Assembly (NCBI RefSeq): GCF_003287285.1
Contig: NZ_QMIG01000003.1
Span: forward strand, 1-64,000
Direction: 5' to 3'
DNA: 64,000 nt
Source of the DNA: Phytoactinopolyspora halophila
GTDB taxonomy: Bacteria > Actinomycetota > Actinomycetes > Jiangellales > Jiangellaceae
Below the pieces are notes generated by a model, which was not told the origin of the DNA, searched no databases, and was given only the letters and a program-made list of their open reading frames with translations. The position numbers and the translations under genes were made by a program. This document shows positions 37,528 to 45,566 of this stretch, in pieces (the stretch's first letter is position 1; every line of letters starts with the position of its first letter).

Positions 37528-39225
37528 TCACCGGAGCCCGATGATCTCTCCGTCCTGGTCGATATCGATGGTTTCCGCCGCGGGCGACGACGAGAGCGCG
37601 GGCATGGTGCGCATGTCCCCGCAGATGGGATAGACGAACCCGGCACCGGCCGAGGCGCGTACTTCCCGGACGGGCAGCCGCCACCCCCGAGGTGCACCCT
37701 TCAGCGAGGGGTCGGCGGACAGGGACAGGTGGGTCTTGGCGATGCAGATCGGGAGGTTGCCGAATCCGGCTCGTTCGTAGGTGTCGATCTGGCGCTGGGC
37801 CGCGGGGGCAACGTCGATGCCATCGGCGCCGTAGATGCGCCGGGCGATCGTTTCGATCTTCTCGGTGAGCGGCAGTTCCGTGTCGTACAGGTGGTGGAAC
37901 GACGACGGCTCCTCGCACGCGTCGGCGACGGCCTCCGCCAGTTGCACGGCGCCCTTGCCACCACCGGAGAAGTGGGTGCTCACCGCGGCGCGGGCGCCTT
38001 CCTCGGCGGCGACGTCCAGGATTGCCTGCTGCTCGCTGGGGTGATCGGTGGGGAACGAGTTCACGGCAACCACCGGCGTGACGCCGTGCGCGCGGACGTT
38101 CGCGATCTGCTGGCGCAGGTTGACCGCACCGGCCAGCACGTCGTCGACGTTCTCTTCCAGCAGTTCGTCCGGCAACGGCCGTCCGGCGACGATGCGGTAC
38201 TGCCCGGAGTGTGCCTTCAACGCCCGCACCGTGGTCACGATCACCGCGGCGTCGGGTACCAGCCCGGACGCGCGGCACTTGATGTTGAAGAAGCGCTCGG
38301 CCCCCATGTCGGCGCCGAATCCGGCTTCCGTGATGAGGTAGTCCGCCGCGCGGATGCCGATACGGTCGGCGATGATCGACGAGTTGCCGTGCGCGATGTT
38401 GCCGAACGGGCCGCAATGCACGAGCACGGGTGTCTGCTCCACCGTTTGCATGAGGTTCGGCTTGAGGGCCTCGCGCAGGATCACCGCCATCGCTCCGGCC
38501 GCACGCAGCATCTCGGCCGTCACCGGTTCACCGTCCTTGGTGTAGCCGACGACGATCCGGCCCAGCCGCTCGCGCAGGTCACGCAGGGACGTCGAGAGCG
38601 CGAGTACGGCCATGACCTCGCTGGCGGCGGTGATGTCGAACCCGGTCTGGCGGGGCGTGCCGTCGGCGCGGCCACCCAGGCCGGTGACGATCTGGCGCAG
38701 GTTGCGGTCGTTGACGTCCATGACCCGGTTCCACGTAATGGAGTGGGGGTCGATTCCGAGGTGGTTTCCCTGGTGGATGTGGTTGTCCACCATGGCCGCC
38801 AGGAGATTGTGCGCGGCCGTGACCGCGTGCATGTCACCGGTCAGATGCAGGTTCAGCGATTCCATGGGCGTGACCTGGGCATATCCACCACCGGCCGCGC
38901 CGCCCTTGATGCCGAACGTGGGTCCCATCGACGGTTGCCGGATGGCGACGACACCGCACTGGCCCAGCACGCCGAATGCCTGGCCGAGCCCGACGGTCGT
39001 TGTGGTCTTGCCCTCGCCCAGCGGCGTCGGCGTCACGGCGGTGACCACCACGTAGCGGGCCCGGGGCCGGTCGGAGAGCTCGTCGGGCGCATCCAGCGAG
39101 ATCTTGGCGACGGAGTGGCCGTACGGTTCCAGCAGATGGTCACCGATGCCCATCTCCGCAGCGATGCGCTCCATCGGCCGGAGTGCTGCACCCCGGGAGA
39201 TCATGAGGTCAGACGGCATGGTCAT
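37528..39225 (-). CDS. fhs: Formate-tetrahydrofolate ligase
   Basis: 565 residues from ATG 39225. It interconverts formate + ATP + THF and 10-formyl-THF. The nucleotide loop TPTPLGEGKTTTTVGLGQA (about residues 53-71) is intact, as are RQPSMGPTFGIKGGAAGGG and TEAGFGADMGAERF. In a catabolic one-carbon locus it can run backwards to make ATP. It overlaps the MTHFR gene upstream by 17 bases and is followed by the demethylase after 27 bases. A long antisense open frame lies over this and the next gene and is not coding. Confidence 0.96.
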   Translation of the reverse strand: MTMPSDLMISRGAALRPMERIAAEMGIGDHLLEPYGHSVAKISLDAPDELSDRPRARYVVVTAVTPTPLGEGKTTTTVGLGQAFGVLGQCGVVAIRQPSMGPTFGIKGGAAGGGYAQVTPMESLNLHLTGDMHAVTAAHNLLAAMVDNHIHQGNHLGIDPHSITWNRVMDVNDRNLRQIVTGLGGRADGTPRQTGFDITAASEVMAVLALSTSLRDLRERLGRIVVGYTKDGEPVTAEMLRAAGAMAVILREALKPNLMQTVEQTPVLVHCGPFGNIAHGNSSIIADRIGIRAADYLITEAGFGADMGAERFFNIKCRASGLVPDAAVIVTTVRALKAHSGQYRIVAGRPLPDELLEENVDDVLAGAVNLRQQIANVRAHGVTPVVAVNSFPTDHPSEQQAILDVAAEEGARAAVSTHFSGGGKGAVQLAEAVADACEEPSSFHHLYDTELPLTEKIETIARRIYGADGIDVAPAAQRQIDTYERAGFGNLPICIAKTHLSLSADPSLKGAPRGWRLPVREVRASAGAGFVYPICGDMRTMPALSSSPAAETIDIDQDGEIIGLR

Positions 39226-40144
39226 CGGCGGGCCTCTTTTCGTGTACGTCTTTGTATACGTGTGCGGGTATGTCTTCGTCCGCGGCGTGCCCGAGGCGTT
39301 GCTCGAGCCAGCGCACGGTCGCGGAGGTTTCGTTGAACGTGTAGATGTGCAGCCCGGCCAACGTGACCCGGCCCTCGGCCATCTGCCCGGCCAGGCCACG
39401 AACGATCCCGTCGGGCCGGTAGGCGCGCGGCGTGAGTAGCCGCCGCGCCATCGAACGATTCCCGCGCACGAAACGCAAGGAATCCCCCACACCGACCCGC
39501 AAACTCATGCGCAGCAACTTCGCGGGTGCGACCACTCCCGGAACACCCACGACGATCGGAAGATCGAACCCGTGCATCCGGGTCGAGGCCGCGAACCGGC
39601 CGATCGCGTCAGAATCGAAGCACAGCTGCGTCACCGTGTACGTGGCGTAGGGTCGCTTGGCTCGCAGAGCTTCCCAGAGGGTGTCGTCGTCGATCTGCGG
39701 GTGGCCCTCCGGGTAGGACGGCACCCCGATCCGGCCGAAGCGGTATCCCGAGGCGTCGATCGCCTTCAGCAACGCCAGGCCGTCCGGAAACGCGCCGTCG
39801 GAGGCGGACGCGTCGCCCCCGACGACGAACAGGTCGTCGACGCCGGCATCGTGCAGGCGTCGTAGGGCGTTCGTCAGCTGCGTCTCGTCGCTGAACTGGC
39901 GCGCGGCGAGATGCGGGACGGCCGCGTATCCGCGTGCGGCGAGCGTCTCGGTGAACGCGATCGTGTCCTCGATGCCGCGCCGGGGCGAAGCGGTCACCGT
40001 GACCGTCGCCCCGGCCGGCAACCGGGTGACGCGCTCGAGCGCACCCGCCACCGGAAGGACCTCGAAGCGCGGGTTACTCAGCAGCGTCTGCCGCCACCGC
40101 TTCACCCCTGGTGCGAGCTGCTTCATCATCGACCTCGACGTCAC
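39209..40144 (-). CDS. metF: Methylenetetrahydrofolate reductase-like protein (divergent MetF)
   Basis: 311 residues. The TIM-barrel MTHFR pattern is present but divergent: ATVTVTASPRRGIEDTIAFTETLAARGYAAVPHLAAR, then DDLFVVGGDASASDGAFPDGLALL, IGVPSYPEGHP and TQLCFDSDAIGRF. The expected role here is oxidation of 5-methyl-THF to 5,10-methylene-THF. Because the other cluster genes make or consume these forms, this enzyme is the logical link between the DmdA-like methyltransferase and fhs. Starts MTSRSMMKQ or MMKQ are both possible. Its 3' end overlaps fhs by 17 bases. Confidence 0.85.
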   Translation of the reverse strand: MTSRSMMKQLAPGVKRWRQTLLSNPRFEVLPVAGALERVTRLPAGATVTVTASPRRGIEDTIAFTETLAARGYAAVPHLAARQFSDETQLTNALRRLHDAGVDDLFVVGGDASASDGAFPDGLALLKAIDASGYRFGRIGVPSYPEGHPQIDDDTLWEALRAKRPYATYTVTQLCFDSDAIGRFAASTRMHGFDLPIVVGVPGVVAPAKLLRMSLRVGVGDSLRFVRGNRSMARRLLTPRAYRPDGIVRGLAGQMAEGRVTLAGLHIYTFNETSATVRWLEQRLGHAADEDIPAHVYKDVHEKRPADDHAV

Positions 40145-40155
40145 TCACGGGCCGG

Positions 40156-41406
40156 TCAGGACCTCGGAGTCCGCTTGCCGGGATCGACGAACGGCTTCTC
40201 GACGACCACCCCGGCCTGCGGCCCGGACGGAGTCTCGACCACGACGTTCGTGCCGAGCTGGGTGAAGTCGATGTCGAGCATGGCAAGCCCGATGTTGCGC
40301 TCAAGGCGTGGCGAGTAGCAGGCACTTGTCACGCGGCCGATGCTGGCGCGGTGCGTCGCCGACGGTTCGACGACCTCGAACGGCTCGATCATGGAGCCGT
40401 CGTTGTACGAGCCCAGCGGGTCCCCGCCGATCTCCAGGCCCACCATGAGGCGCGACACTCCGGTCTCGCGAACCCGCCGCAGCGCGTCCTTGCCGATGAA
40501 GTCGGCCTCCTGATCGAGGTCGACCATCCACCGGTAGTCGTAGCCGACCTCCATCGGGTTGGTGTCGAGCGTGATGTCGCTGCCGTAGGAGAGCATGCCC
40601 GCTTCGATGCGCCGGATGTGGCACGGCCCGATGGGGCGGATGTCGTACGGCTCGCCGGCCTGCCACACGGCGTCCCAGAGCTGATCGGCGTCCCGGCTGG
40701 CGTTGTAGAGGTAGATCTCGTAGCCGACCTCGCCGGAGTAGCCGGTACGGCTCACCACGACATCCATCCCGTTGAGCGTGTACGGCCGCAGGTAGTAGTA
40801 CGAGATGTCGAGCACCGACTCGCCGAACAGCTCGACCATGACCTCCTTGGACCGCGGTCCCTGCACCTGCACGGGCGCGACGTCGACCTCCTTGATCTCG
40901 ACGTCCCAGCCGCCGGTGTGCGCCAGGCCCATCGCCCACAGCCGCACGTCGCTGTCGGCCAGCGACAGCCAGAAGCGGTTCTCGTCGACCCGCAGCAAGA
41001 TCGGGTCGTTGATGATCCCGCCGTCGGGGGCAGTAATGAAGACGTACTTGCACTGGCCGACAGCACACTTGTGCAGGTCACGGGGGACGAGCATGTTGGT
41101 GAAGTCGAACGCGTCCGGTCCGGAGATCTCCAGCTGGCGCTCGACACCGACATCCCACAGCGTCACGCTGTCAAGCAGGTGCCAGTACTCGGCGACCGGA
41201 TCGCCGTAGTGCCGGGGGTGGTACGTGTGGTTATACACGCTGTACATCGCGACGCCATGGGCGCGGGACTTCCAGAAATACGGAGACTTCCGCAGCCGCG
41301 TGTACAGCAGGATCTGCGGGCTCGGCGCGGTGGTCGGAGTCCGTGCGGTGGCGGGCGGTGCGGTGACCGCTGTCTCCGTGAACTGGTGTCCGAGTAGGTC
41401 GGTCAT
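40156..41406 (-). CDS. GcvT-family methyltransferase, DmdA-like
   Basis: 416 residues from ATG 41406 (AAGGGGG upstream). From memory it tracks the DMSP demethylase DmdA closely. Shared blocks are YTRLRKSPYFWKSRAHGV, VYNHTYHPRHYG, LWDVGVERQLEISGPDAFDF, RFWLSLADSDVRLWAMGLA and RIEAGMLSYGSDIT. DmdA transfers a methyl from a sulfonium to tetrahydrofolate, making 5-methyl-THF. Close GcvT paralogues act on other methyl donors, so the substrate is uncertain; the neighbouring demethylase would favour an N-methyl compound. It is the first gene of the cluster, with a dyad upstream at 41494-41528. Confidence 0.78.
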   Translation of the reverse strand: MTDLLGHQFTETAVTAPPATARTPTTAPSPQILLYTRLRKSPYFWKSRAHGVAMYSVYNHTYHPRHYGDPVAEYWHLLDSVTLWDVGVERQLEISGPDAFDFTNMLVPRDLHKCAVGQCKYVFITAPDGGIINDPILLRVDENRFWLSLADSDVRLWAMGLAHTGGWDVEIKEVDVAPVQVQGPRSKEVMVELFGESVLDISYYYLRPYTLNGMDVVVSRTGYSGEVGYEIYLYNASRDADQLWDAVWQAGEPYDIRPIGPCHIRRIEAGMLSYGSDITLDTNPMEVGYDYRWMVDLDQEADFIGKDALRRVRETGVSRLMVGLEIGGDPLGSYNDGSMIEPFEVVEPSATHRASIGRVTSACYSPRLERNIGLAMLDIDFTQLGTNVVVETPSGPQAGVVVEKPFVDPGKRTPRS

Positions 41407-41493
41407 GTCGCCCCCTTGGTGAGGTTCGCAGGTGTGGGTTTGGTACCTGGACAGGCGAAAATAGGCCTGCAAAGGTGCTGGTAGAAGGGTTGT

Positions 41494-41528
41494 GTTGCGT
41501 ATTGAGAAACTGTTCTGTACTACGCAAC
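41494..41528 (-). promoter_or_regulatory. Dyad upstream of one-carbon operon
   Basis: GTTGCGTA (41494-41501) and TACGCAAC (41521-41528) form an 8-base inverted repeat with GAGAAACTGTTC between, about 90-120 bases before the first gene of the minus-strand cluster. The layout suits a dimeric or tetrameric regulator; the IclR protein at 32335 is a candidate. Confidence 0.5.
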
Positions 41529-41612
41529 TCCAGTGTGGCGCGGTAAAAGAGGGAGCGTCAAGGAAATCTGATGGGAATTTCGGGCCACTGTGCGTGATGG
41601 TCCGCGCGTGGG

Positions 41613-41683
41613 GATTGACTTGTGGTGTGGACGCTCTCCAGGGGCGAGGATCGACTTGTGCCGCGGGCGCTCTCCAGGGACGA
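41613..41683. repeat. 36-base tandem duplication upstream of the Smr gene
   Basis: Two imperfect copies (41613-41647 and 41649-41683) share GAcTTGTG and CGCTCTCCAGGG at a period of 36 bases. They sit directly before the GTG start, so the promoter or leader appears to have been duplicated. Confidence 0.7.
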
Positions 41684-41691
41684 TCGGAGGC

Positions 41692-41946
41692 GTGAAGCTG
41701 AAGCTGGACCTGCACGACGTCTACAACCGCGGGGACCAGATTGACCGGCGGTTACGGGACGTGATCGACGAGGCAGTCGCCACCAAGGCGAAGACCGTGG
41801 AGATCATTCCGGGCAAGGGGTCGGGCCAGTTGAAGAAGCGGGTCCTGCGGTTCCTCCAGCAAAAGGAGATCAAGGCGCTCTACCACCGGGTGGAGAAGGA
41901 CTCCGACAACTTCGGCCGGATCTTCGTCCACTTCAAATGGAAGTAA
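41692..41946 (+). CDS. Stand-alone Smr-domain protein
   Basis: 84 residues from GTG 41692, with CGGAGG two bases upstream. It is the Smr (MutS-related) fold alone, with the LDLHD variant of the LDLHG motif near residue 4 and IIPGKGSGQLK near residue 40. Smr domains nick or cleave structured DNA or RNA. Small single-domain actinobacterial versions have no agreed role. It is divergent from the one-carbon operon. Repeat family A starts 8 bases after its stop. Confidence 0.85.
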   Translation: MKLKLDLHDVYNRGDQIDRRLRDVIDEAVATKAKTVEIIPGKGSGQLKKRVLRFLQQKEIKALYHRVEKDSDNFGRIFVHFKWK

Positions 41947-41953
41947 CCCGCTA

Positions 41954-42024
41954 CTTCCGAATGATCATGTTTGGTACGTTTCCCCGGGCCGTGACACGGC
42001 TGTAGACGTGTTATCGCCCGAGAA
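41954..42024 (+). repeat. Intergenic hairpin repeat, family A copy 2
   Basis: The head TTCCGAATGATCATGTTTGG continues into a degenerate palindrome with inner arms GGGCCGTGACACGGCTG and TAGACGTGTTATCGCCC. It is placed directly behind the Smr stop in the same orientation as the gene. Confidence 0.85.
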
Positions 42025-42041
42025 GACCTGTTACCGCGACA

Positions 42042-42111
42042 CCGCTGTTCCCCGGCACGCCGCTGTTCCCCGGCACGCCGCTGTTCCCCGACACCGTTGT
42101 TGCCGCGACAC
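42042..42111. repeat. Short 18-base tandem repeat
   Basis: CCGCTGTTCCCCGGCACG starts at 42042 and 42060, with diverged further units at 42078 and 42094. It is non-coding as far as I can see. The unit length, lack of spacers and degeneracy exclude a CRISPR array. Confidence 0.8.
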
Positions 42112-42220
42112 CGCGACGTCGTCGCCGAGTATCTGAACCTCACCCTGGAGCCCGAATCGACAGGCACGTCTGTCACCGAACCCGAGCGCACGCCGGACTA
42201 AATGGTAGACCACTGGCCCA

Positions 42221-42290
42221 TTGACGCTCAGTGATCGACGCTGCTATACAGCATCATTCATCAGATATGTCCTCGGGCTGGTCGGGAGGA
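42221..42290 (+). promoter_or_regulatory. Promoter and ribosome site of the M14 peptidase gene
   Basis: A housekeeping-type promoter is visible: TTGACG (42221-42226), an 18-base spacer, then TATACA (42245-42250). The site GGGAGGAAGG at about 42284 precedes the ATG at 42301. Confidence 0.6.
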
Positions 42291-42300
42291 AGGGATATCC

Positions 42301-43470
42301 ATGCGGGGTCCACGCCGTCACCTTCTGATACTGCGTGTGTGGTTACTCGTCGTCGCGCTGGTGGTCGGCACCGGCGGCGTCGCCGTGTCCGCCTCCGCTG
42401 GCACAGCCGCTGGCGCGTCTGCTGGCACGCCCGGTGGGCCGCACGTGCCGCCAGAGCAGGGCGAGCCCAATCGTTCGGCGATGCTGAGCTACGACGACGT
42501 CCAGGAGGAGCTTTTCGCGATCGAGTCCCGGAGCAACGGCGACGTCAAGGTCGAGGAGTTCGGCCGAAGCGGGGAGGGCCGGGCCTTACGTGCGGCGTAC
42601 ATCGGCTCCGGTGACAAGCGGGTGTGGGTCCAGGGCCGAATCCACGGCGACGAACCTTACGGTGCCGAGGCGTCACTCGCGTTCTTGAAGCACCTGGCGG
42701 CCGGTGGCAAGCAGGCGACGCGGGTGCTCGAAGAGATCACGTTCGTCATCATCCCGCTGTACAACCCCGACGGTTACGAAGCGTACATTCGCCAGGACAC
42801 CACGCACGGTATCGACCTCAACCGGGACTGGGGCGTCGATCGGGACACCTTCGATCTGGTCAACCAGATCCGCGAGGAACGTGGCCAGCCGCCGCTACCT
42901 GATTCGGTCTTCGACAACTACACGCAGCACCGGGCCGTGGAGTCGCAGGCGCACTGGTATCTGTGGGAGGAGTTCCGGCCGCACTACATGATCGACATCC
43001 ATCACCAGGGCACGTACTACTCCGGGGACTCCGACGACATGACCACGTTCTCCATGGGCATCTCGCTTGACCCGGGAATGCTCGATGACGAGCAGTGGGA
43101 CGCGGTGCGCCAGATGGCGGTCGTGGCAGCCGACGCGGCCGGGCGCAACGGGGCGGTCAACGTGACTCGGTATCCCTACATCAACATCCCTGAAGGGGTC
43201 ATCTCCGCGGCCATGCTCGACGCACCCGGTCCCGACGGCGAGTACGCCGGCTGGCAGTCGAAGGCGATGTTCTTCGAGACGCGGGGCGGCATTGGCCAGA
43301 AGAGCCGGGGCTACCTGGTGCGACAGAACGTGGAAAGCTTGCGGGCCGTGACCGACGCGATCGCCAACGGCAGTCTTGCGGACGTCGATCCCGGCCGTTG
43401 GGCGGACCTTCCGCCGCGCGGGGAGCCGATTACGCAATGCTCGACGTTCCCGCAGCAGTGCGTTTTCTGA
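42301..43470 (+). CDS. Secreted M14-family zinc carboxypeptidase
   Basis: 389 residues. A signal peptide with hydrophobic core (about 9-30) ends before an Ala/Gly-rich stretch. The zinc pair HxxE is in GRIHGDEPYG (H115, E118). The substrate-binding DLNRDWG, the third zinc ligand in IDIHHQG and the catalytic Glu in MFFETRGG are all present. The family removes C-terminal residues or cleaves peptidoglycan peptides. It is a monocistronic exported protein, flanked on both sides by inverted copies of repeat A. Confidence 0.93.
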   Translation: MRGPRRHLLILRVWLLVVALVVGTGGVAVSASAGTAAGASAGTPGGPHVPPEQGEPNRSAMLSYDDVQEELFAIESRSNGDVKVEEFGRSGEGRALRAAYIGSGDKRVWVQGRIHGDEPYGAEASLAFLKHLAAGGKQATRVLEEITFVIIPLYNPDGYEAYIRQDTTHGIDLNRDWGVDRDTFDLVNQIREERGQPPLPDSVFDNYTQHRAVESQAHWYLWEEFRPHYMIDIHHQGTYYSGDSDDMTTFSMGISLDPGMLDDEQWDAVRQMAVVAADAAGRNGAVNVTRYPYINIPEGVISAAMLDAPGPDGEYAGWQSKAMFFETRGGIGQKSRGYLVRQNVESLRAVTDAIANGSLADVDPGRWADLPPRGEPITQCSTFPQQCVF

Positions 43471-43558
43471 TCAGCCGCCCGGGCCGTGCCAGGCCGCCTC
43501 GGGCCATGCCAGGCCGTGCCAGTCTGCACGAAGGCCCAACACCGCTAGCCCTACGAGG

Positions 43559-43626
43559 TTTTCTCGGGCCGTAACACGTCTACAGCCGTGTCACGGCCCA
43601 AGAAAACGTACCAAACATGATCATTC
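43559..43626 (-). repeat. Intergenic hairpin repeat, family A copy 3 (inverted)
   Basis: Read on the minus strand, the head TTCCGAATGATCATGTTTGG is followed by a 23-base stem (43584-43606 with 43559-43581, 20 of 23 matched, 2-base loop). It lies just behind the cysG stop in the cysG direction, and 90 bases behind the M14 gene. A U-rich TTTT ends the stem, so it should terminate both convergent genes. Confidence 0.9.
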
Positions 43627-43647
43627 GGAAGCAGCGGGGTGGTGGGG

Positions 43648-44868
43648 TTAGCCGGACGCGAGGGTGACGACGTCGCCGACGACGATCACGGCCGGCGGCT
43701 TCGCTCCGACGGCAGCAGCACGGTCGGCGATGTCGTCGAGCGTTCCCGTGGTCAGCCGCTGGCGCGGACCGTAGCCATCCTCGATGACGGCCGCCGGGGT
43801 GGAGGGGTCCATGCCGGCGGCGATCAGGTGGGTGGCGGTGTCGGCGAGCAGCGACACGCCCATGAGGAACACCAGCGTGCCCTGGCTGGACGCCAGCGAT
43901 GGCCAGTCCAGACCCTCGTGTCCGGAAACCACCGTGAACTGCTTGCAGATGCCACGGTGCGTGACCGGGATCCCGAACGCGGCGGGAACCGAGACGGCGC
44001 TGGTGACACCGGGCACCACCTCGACCGGTATCCCGGCGTCGTGGCACGCCCGTGCTTCCTCGCCGCCGCGCCCCAGTACGAACGGGTCACCACCCTTGAG
44101 GCGGACGACATGTGCGCCGGATTCCGCATGTTCGATGAGCAACCGATTGATCTCGTCTTGCGGAACCGGATGGTTTCCGGGAGTCTTGCCGACATCGACC
44201 GTCACGACGTCGTCGTCCAGCTCGTCGATCAGGCTGTGGGGCGCGAGCCGGTCGAACACGACGACGTCCGCGGCAGCCAGCAGCTGGCGCCCACGCGTCG
44301 TGATCATCCCGGCGTCGCCGGGACCGCCCCCGACGAGCGAGACGCAGCCCGAGCGTCGCGGCCGCAGGTGGCGCAGCGGCAGGTCGCCGGTTTCGAGCGC
44401 GGTCTGTACGGCGTTTCGCAACGCCTTCGCGCGCCCGGGGTCGCCACCGCCGCTGACGGCGACGAGCACGTCGCCGACCCGGGCGACGGCCGGCGTCCAG
44501 GCCGAGGCGGCGCCGGCGTCGTCGGCGCGCACACACCAGATCCGCGCGGTTTCCGCCTCGTCGGCAACGATGCTGTCGACGTCGCGCTCGCCGGTTGCGG
44601 TGTGCACGAGCCAGGCACCGTCGAGATCGCCAGGGCGGTACTGGCGCGGCTCCCAGCGGGCGTGGCCATCGGCGACGAGTTCGGCGAGCGGCTCGCACAG
44701 TGCCGGGGCGACCACGACGAGATCGGCGCCGGCGTCCACGAGGGGGCTGGCCTTGCGCGCGGCCACCGGTCCACCGCCAACGACCACCACGCGCCGCCCC
44801 GTGAGATCGAGAAGCAGCGCGTACTTCTGGTGGTCGGTGCCGTTGCGGTCACCGGACGATCGGTGCAC
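43648..44868 (-). CDS. cysG: Sirohaem synthase CysG (SUMT with precorrin-2 dehydrogenase domain)
   Basis: About 406 residues from GTG 44868. The N-terminal NAD-dependent precorrin-2 dehydrogenase/ferrochelatase domain (about 10-170) has LTGRRVVVVGGGPVAARKA. The C-terminal uroporphyrinogen-III methyltransferase has SLVGGGPGDAGMITTRG, LKGGDPFVLGRGGEE and PVTHRG. It supplies sirohaem for the sulfite reductase encoded upstream. The start touches the last base of the cysH stop, making it the last gene of the sulfur operon. Confidence 0.94.
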   Translation of the reverse strand: MHRSSGDRNGTDHQKYALLLDLTGRRVVVVGGGPVAARKASPLVDAGADLVVVAPALCEPLAELVADGHARWEPRQYRPGDLDGAWLVHTATGERDVDSIVADEAETARIWCVRADDAGAASAWTPAVARVGDVLVAVSGGGDPGRAKALRNAVQTALETGDLPLRHLRPRRSGCVSLVGGGPGDAGMITTRGRQLLAAADVVVFDRLAPHSLIDELDDDVVTVDVGKTPGNHPVPQDEINRLLIEHAESGAHVVRLKGGDPFVLGRGGEEARACHDAGIPVEVVPGVTSAVSVPAAFGIPVTHRGICKQFTVVSGHEGLDWPSLASSQGTLVFLMGVSLLADTATHLIAAGMDPSTPAAVIEDGYGPRQRLTTGTLDDIADRAAAVGAKPPAVIVVGDVVTLASG

Positions 44869-45566
44869 TAGATATTTATCCCACACTCGGTCTTGGTGTG
44901 TCCGGCCCATCTCCCCGCACGCGGGTCCTCGCCGGGGGCGACGGGCCGGGTGCACGGCTCACAGCCGATCGAGAGATAGCCGACCTGTTTCAGCGGGTTC
45001 ACGAGAATGTCGTGCTTCGCGATGTACGCTTCGACGTCGTCGTCGGTCCACGTGGCGAGCGGGTTCACCTTGACCTTGCGCCGCTTGGGGTCCCAGGCCA
45101 CCACCGGGGTGTCGGCCCGGGTTGGCGACTCGGCACGGCGCACCCCGCCGGCCCACGCCTCGTATGGGGCGAGTGCGCGATCCAGCGGCCAGACCTTGCG
45201 GATGGCGCAGCACAGGTCGGGGTCGGTCTCGTAGAGCTTGCCGTACTCGGCCTCGTGTTCGGGCACCCGCATGGGATGGGTGACGTTCTCCACGTCGATG
45301 TTGTAGGCCGCCGCGATCGCATCACGTGTCCCCAGCGTCTCGGCGAAGTGGTACCCCGTGTCCAGGAAGAGCACCTTGATGCCGGGCACCGCCTGGGCTG
45401 CCACGTGCGACAGCACGCCGTCGGCCATGGACGCCGTCACGGCGAACTTGTCACCGAACGTCTCGTATGCCCACCGCACGATCGTTCCAGCGGGCGCGCC
45501 TTCGAGCTGGCGGGCAGCGTCGAGGGCGAGCTCTTCGAGCGGCTCGGTAGTGGTGATGGTCATCAC
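44868..45566 (-). CDS. cysH: Assimilatory phosphoadenylyl/adenylyl-sulfate reductase
   Basis: 232 residues. Cysteines C119-C120 (LCCAIRK), C202 and C205 (GCEPC) are the ligands of the [4Fe-4S] cluster of APS-type reductases. The C-terminal ECGI motif (C228) is the catalytic Cys. The cluster ligands favour APS over PAPS as substrate. It overlaps the zinc-ribbon gene by 4 bases (45563-45566). The sulfate adenylyltransferase genes are not in the window. Confidence 0.95.
   Translation of the reverse strand: MMTITTTEPLEELALDAARQLEGAPAGTIVRWAYETFGDKFAVTASMADGVLSHVAAQAVPGIKVLFLDTGYHFAETLGTRDAIAAAYNIDVENVTHPMRVPEHEAEYGKLYETDPDLCCAIRKVWPLDRALAPYEAWAGGVRRAESPTRADTPVVAWDPKRRKVKVNPLATWTDDDVEAYIAKHDILVNPLKQVGYLSIGCEPCTRPVAPGEDPRAGRWAGHTKTECGINI

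Noticed and set aside
35083-39336. A very long plus-strand open frame (over 1,400 codons) opposite the demethylase and fhs genes
   Set aside because: It is the antisense shadow of high-GC coding sequence; it has no domain resemblance, while the minus strand gives well-known enzymes.
42034-42111. Possible CRISPR array from repeated 18-base units
   Set aside because: Units are contiguous without spacers, degenerate and few; no cas gene is near.
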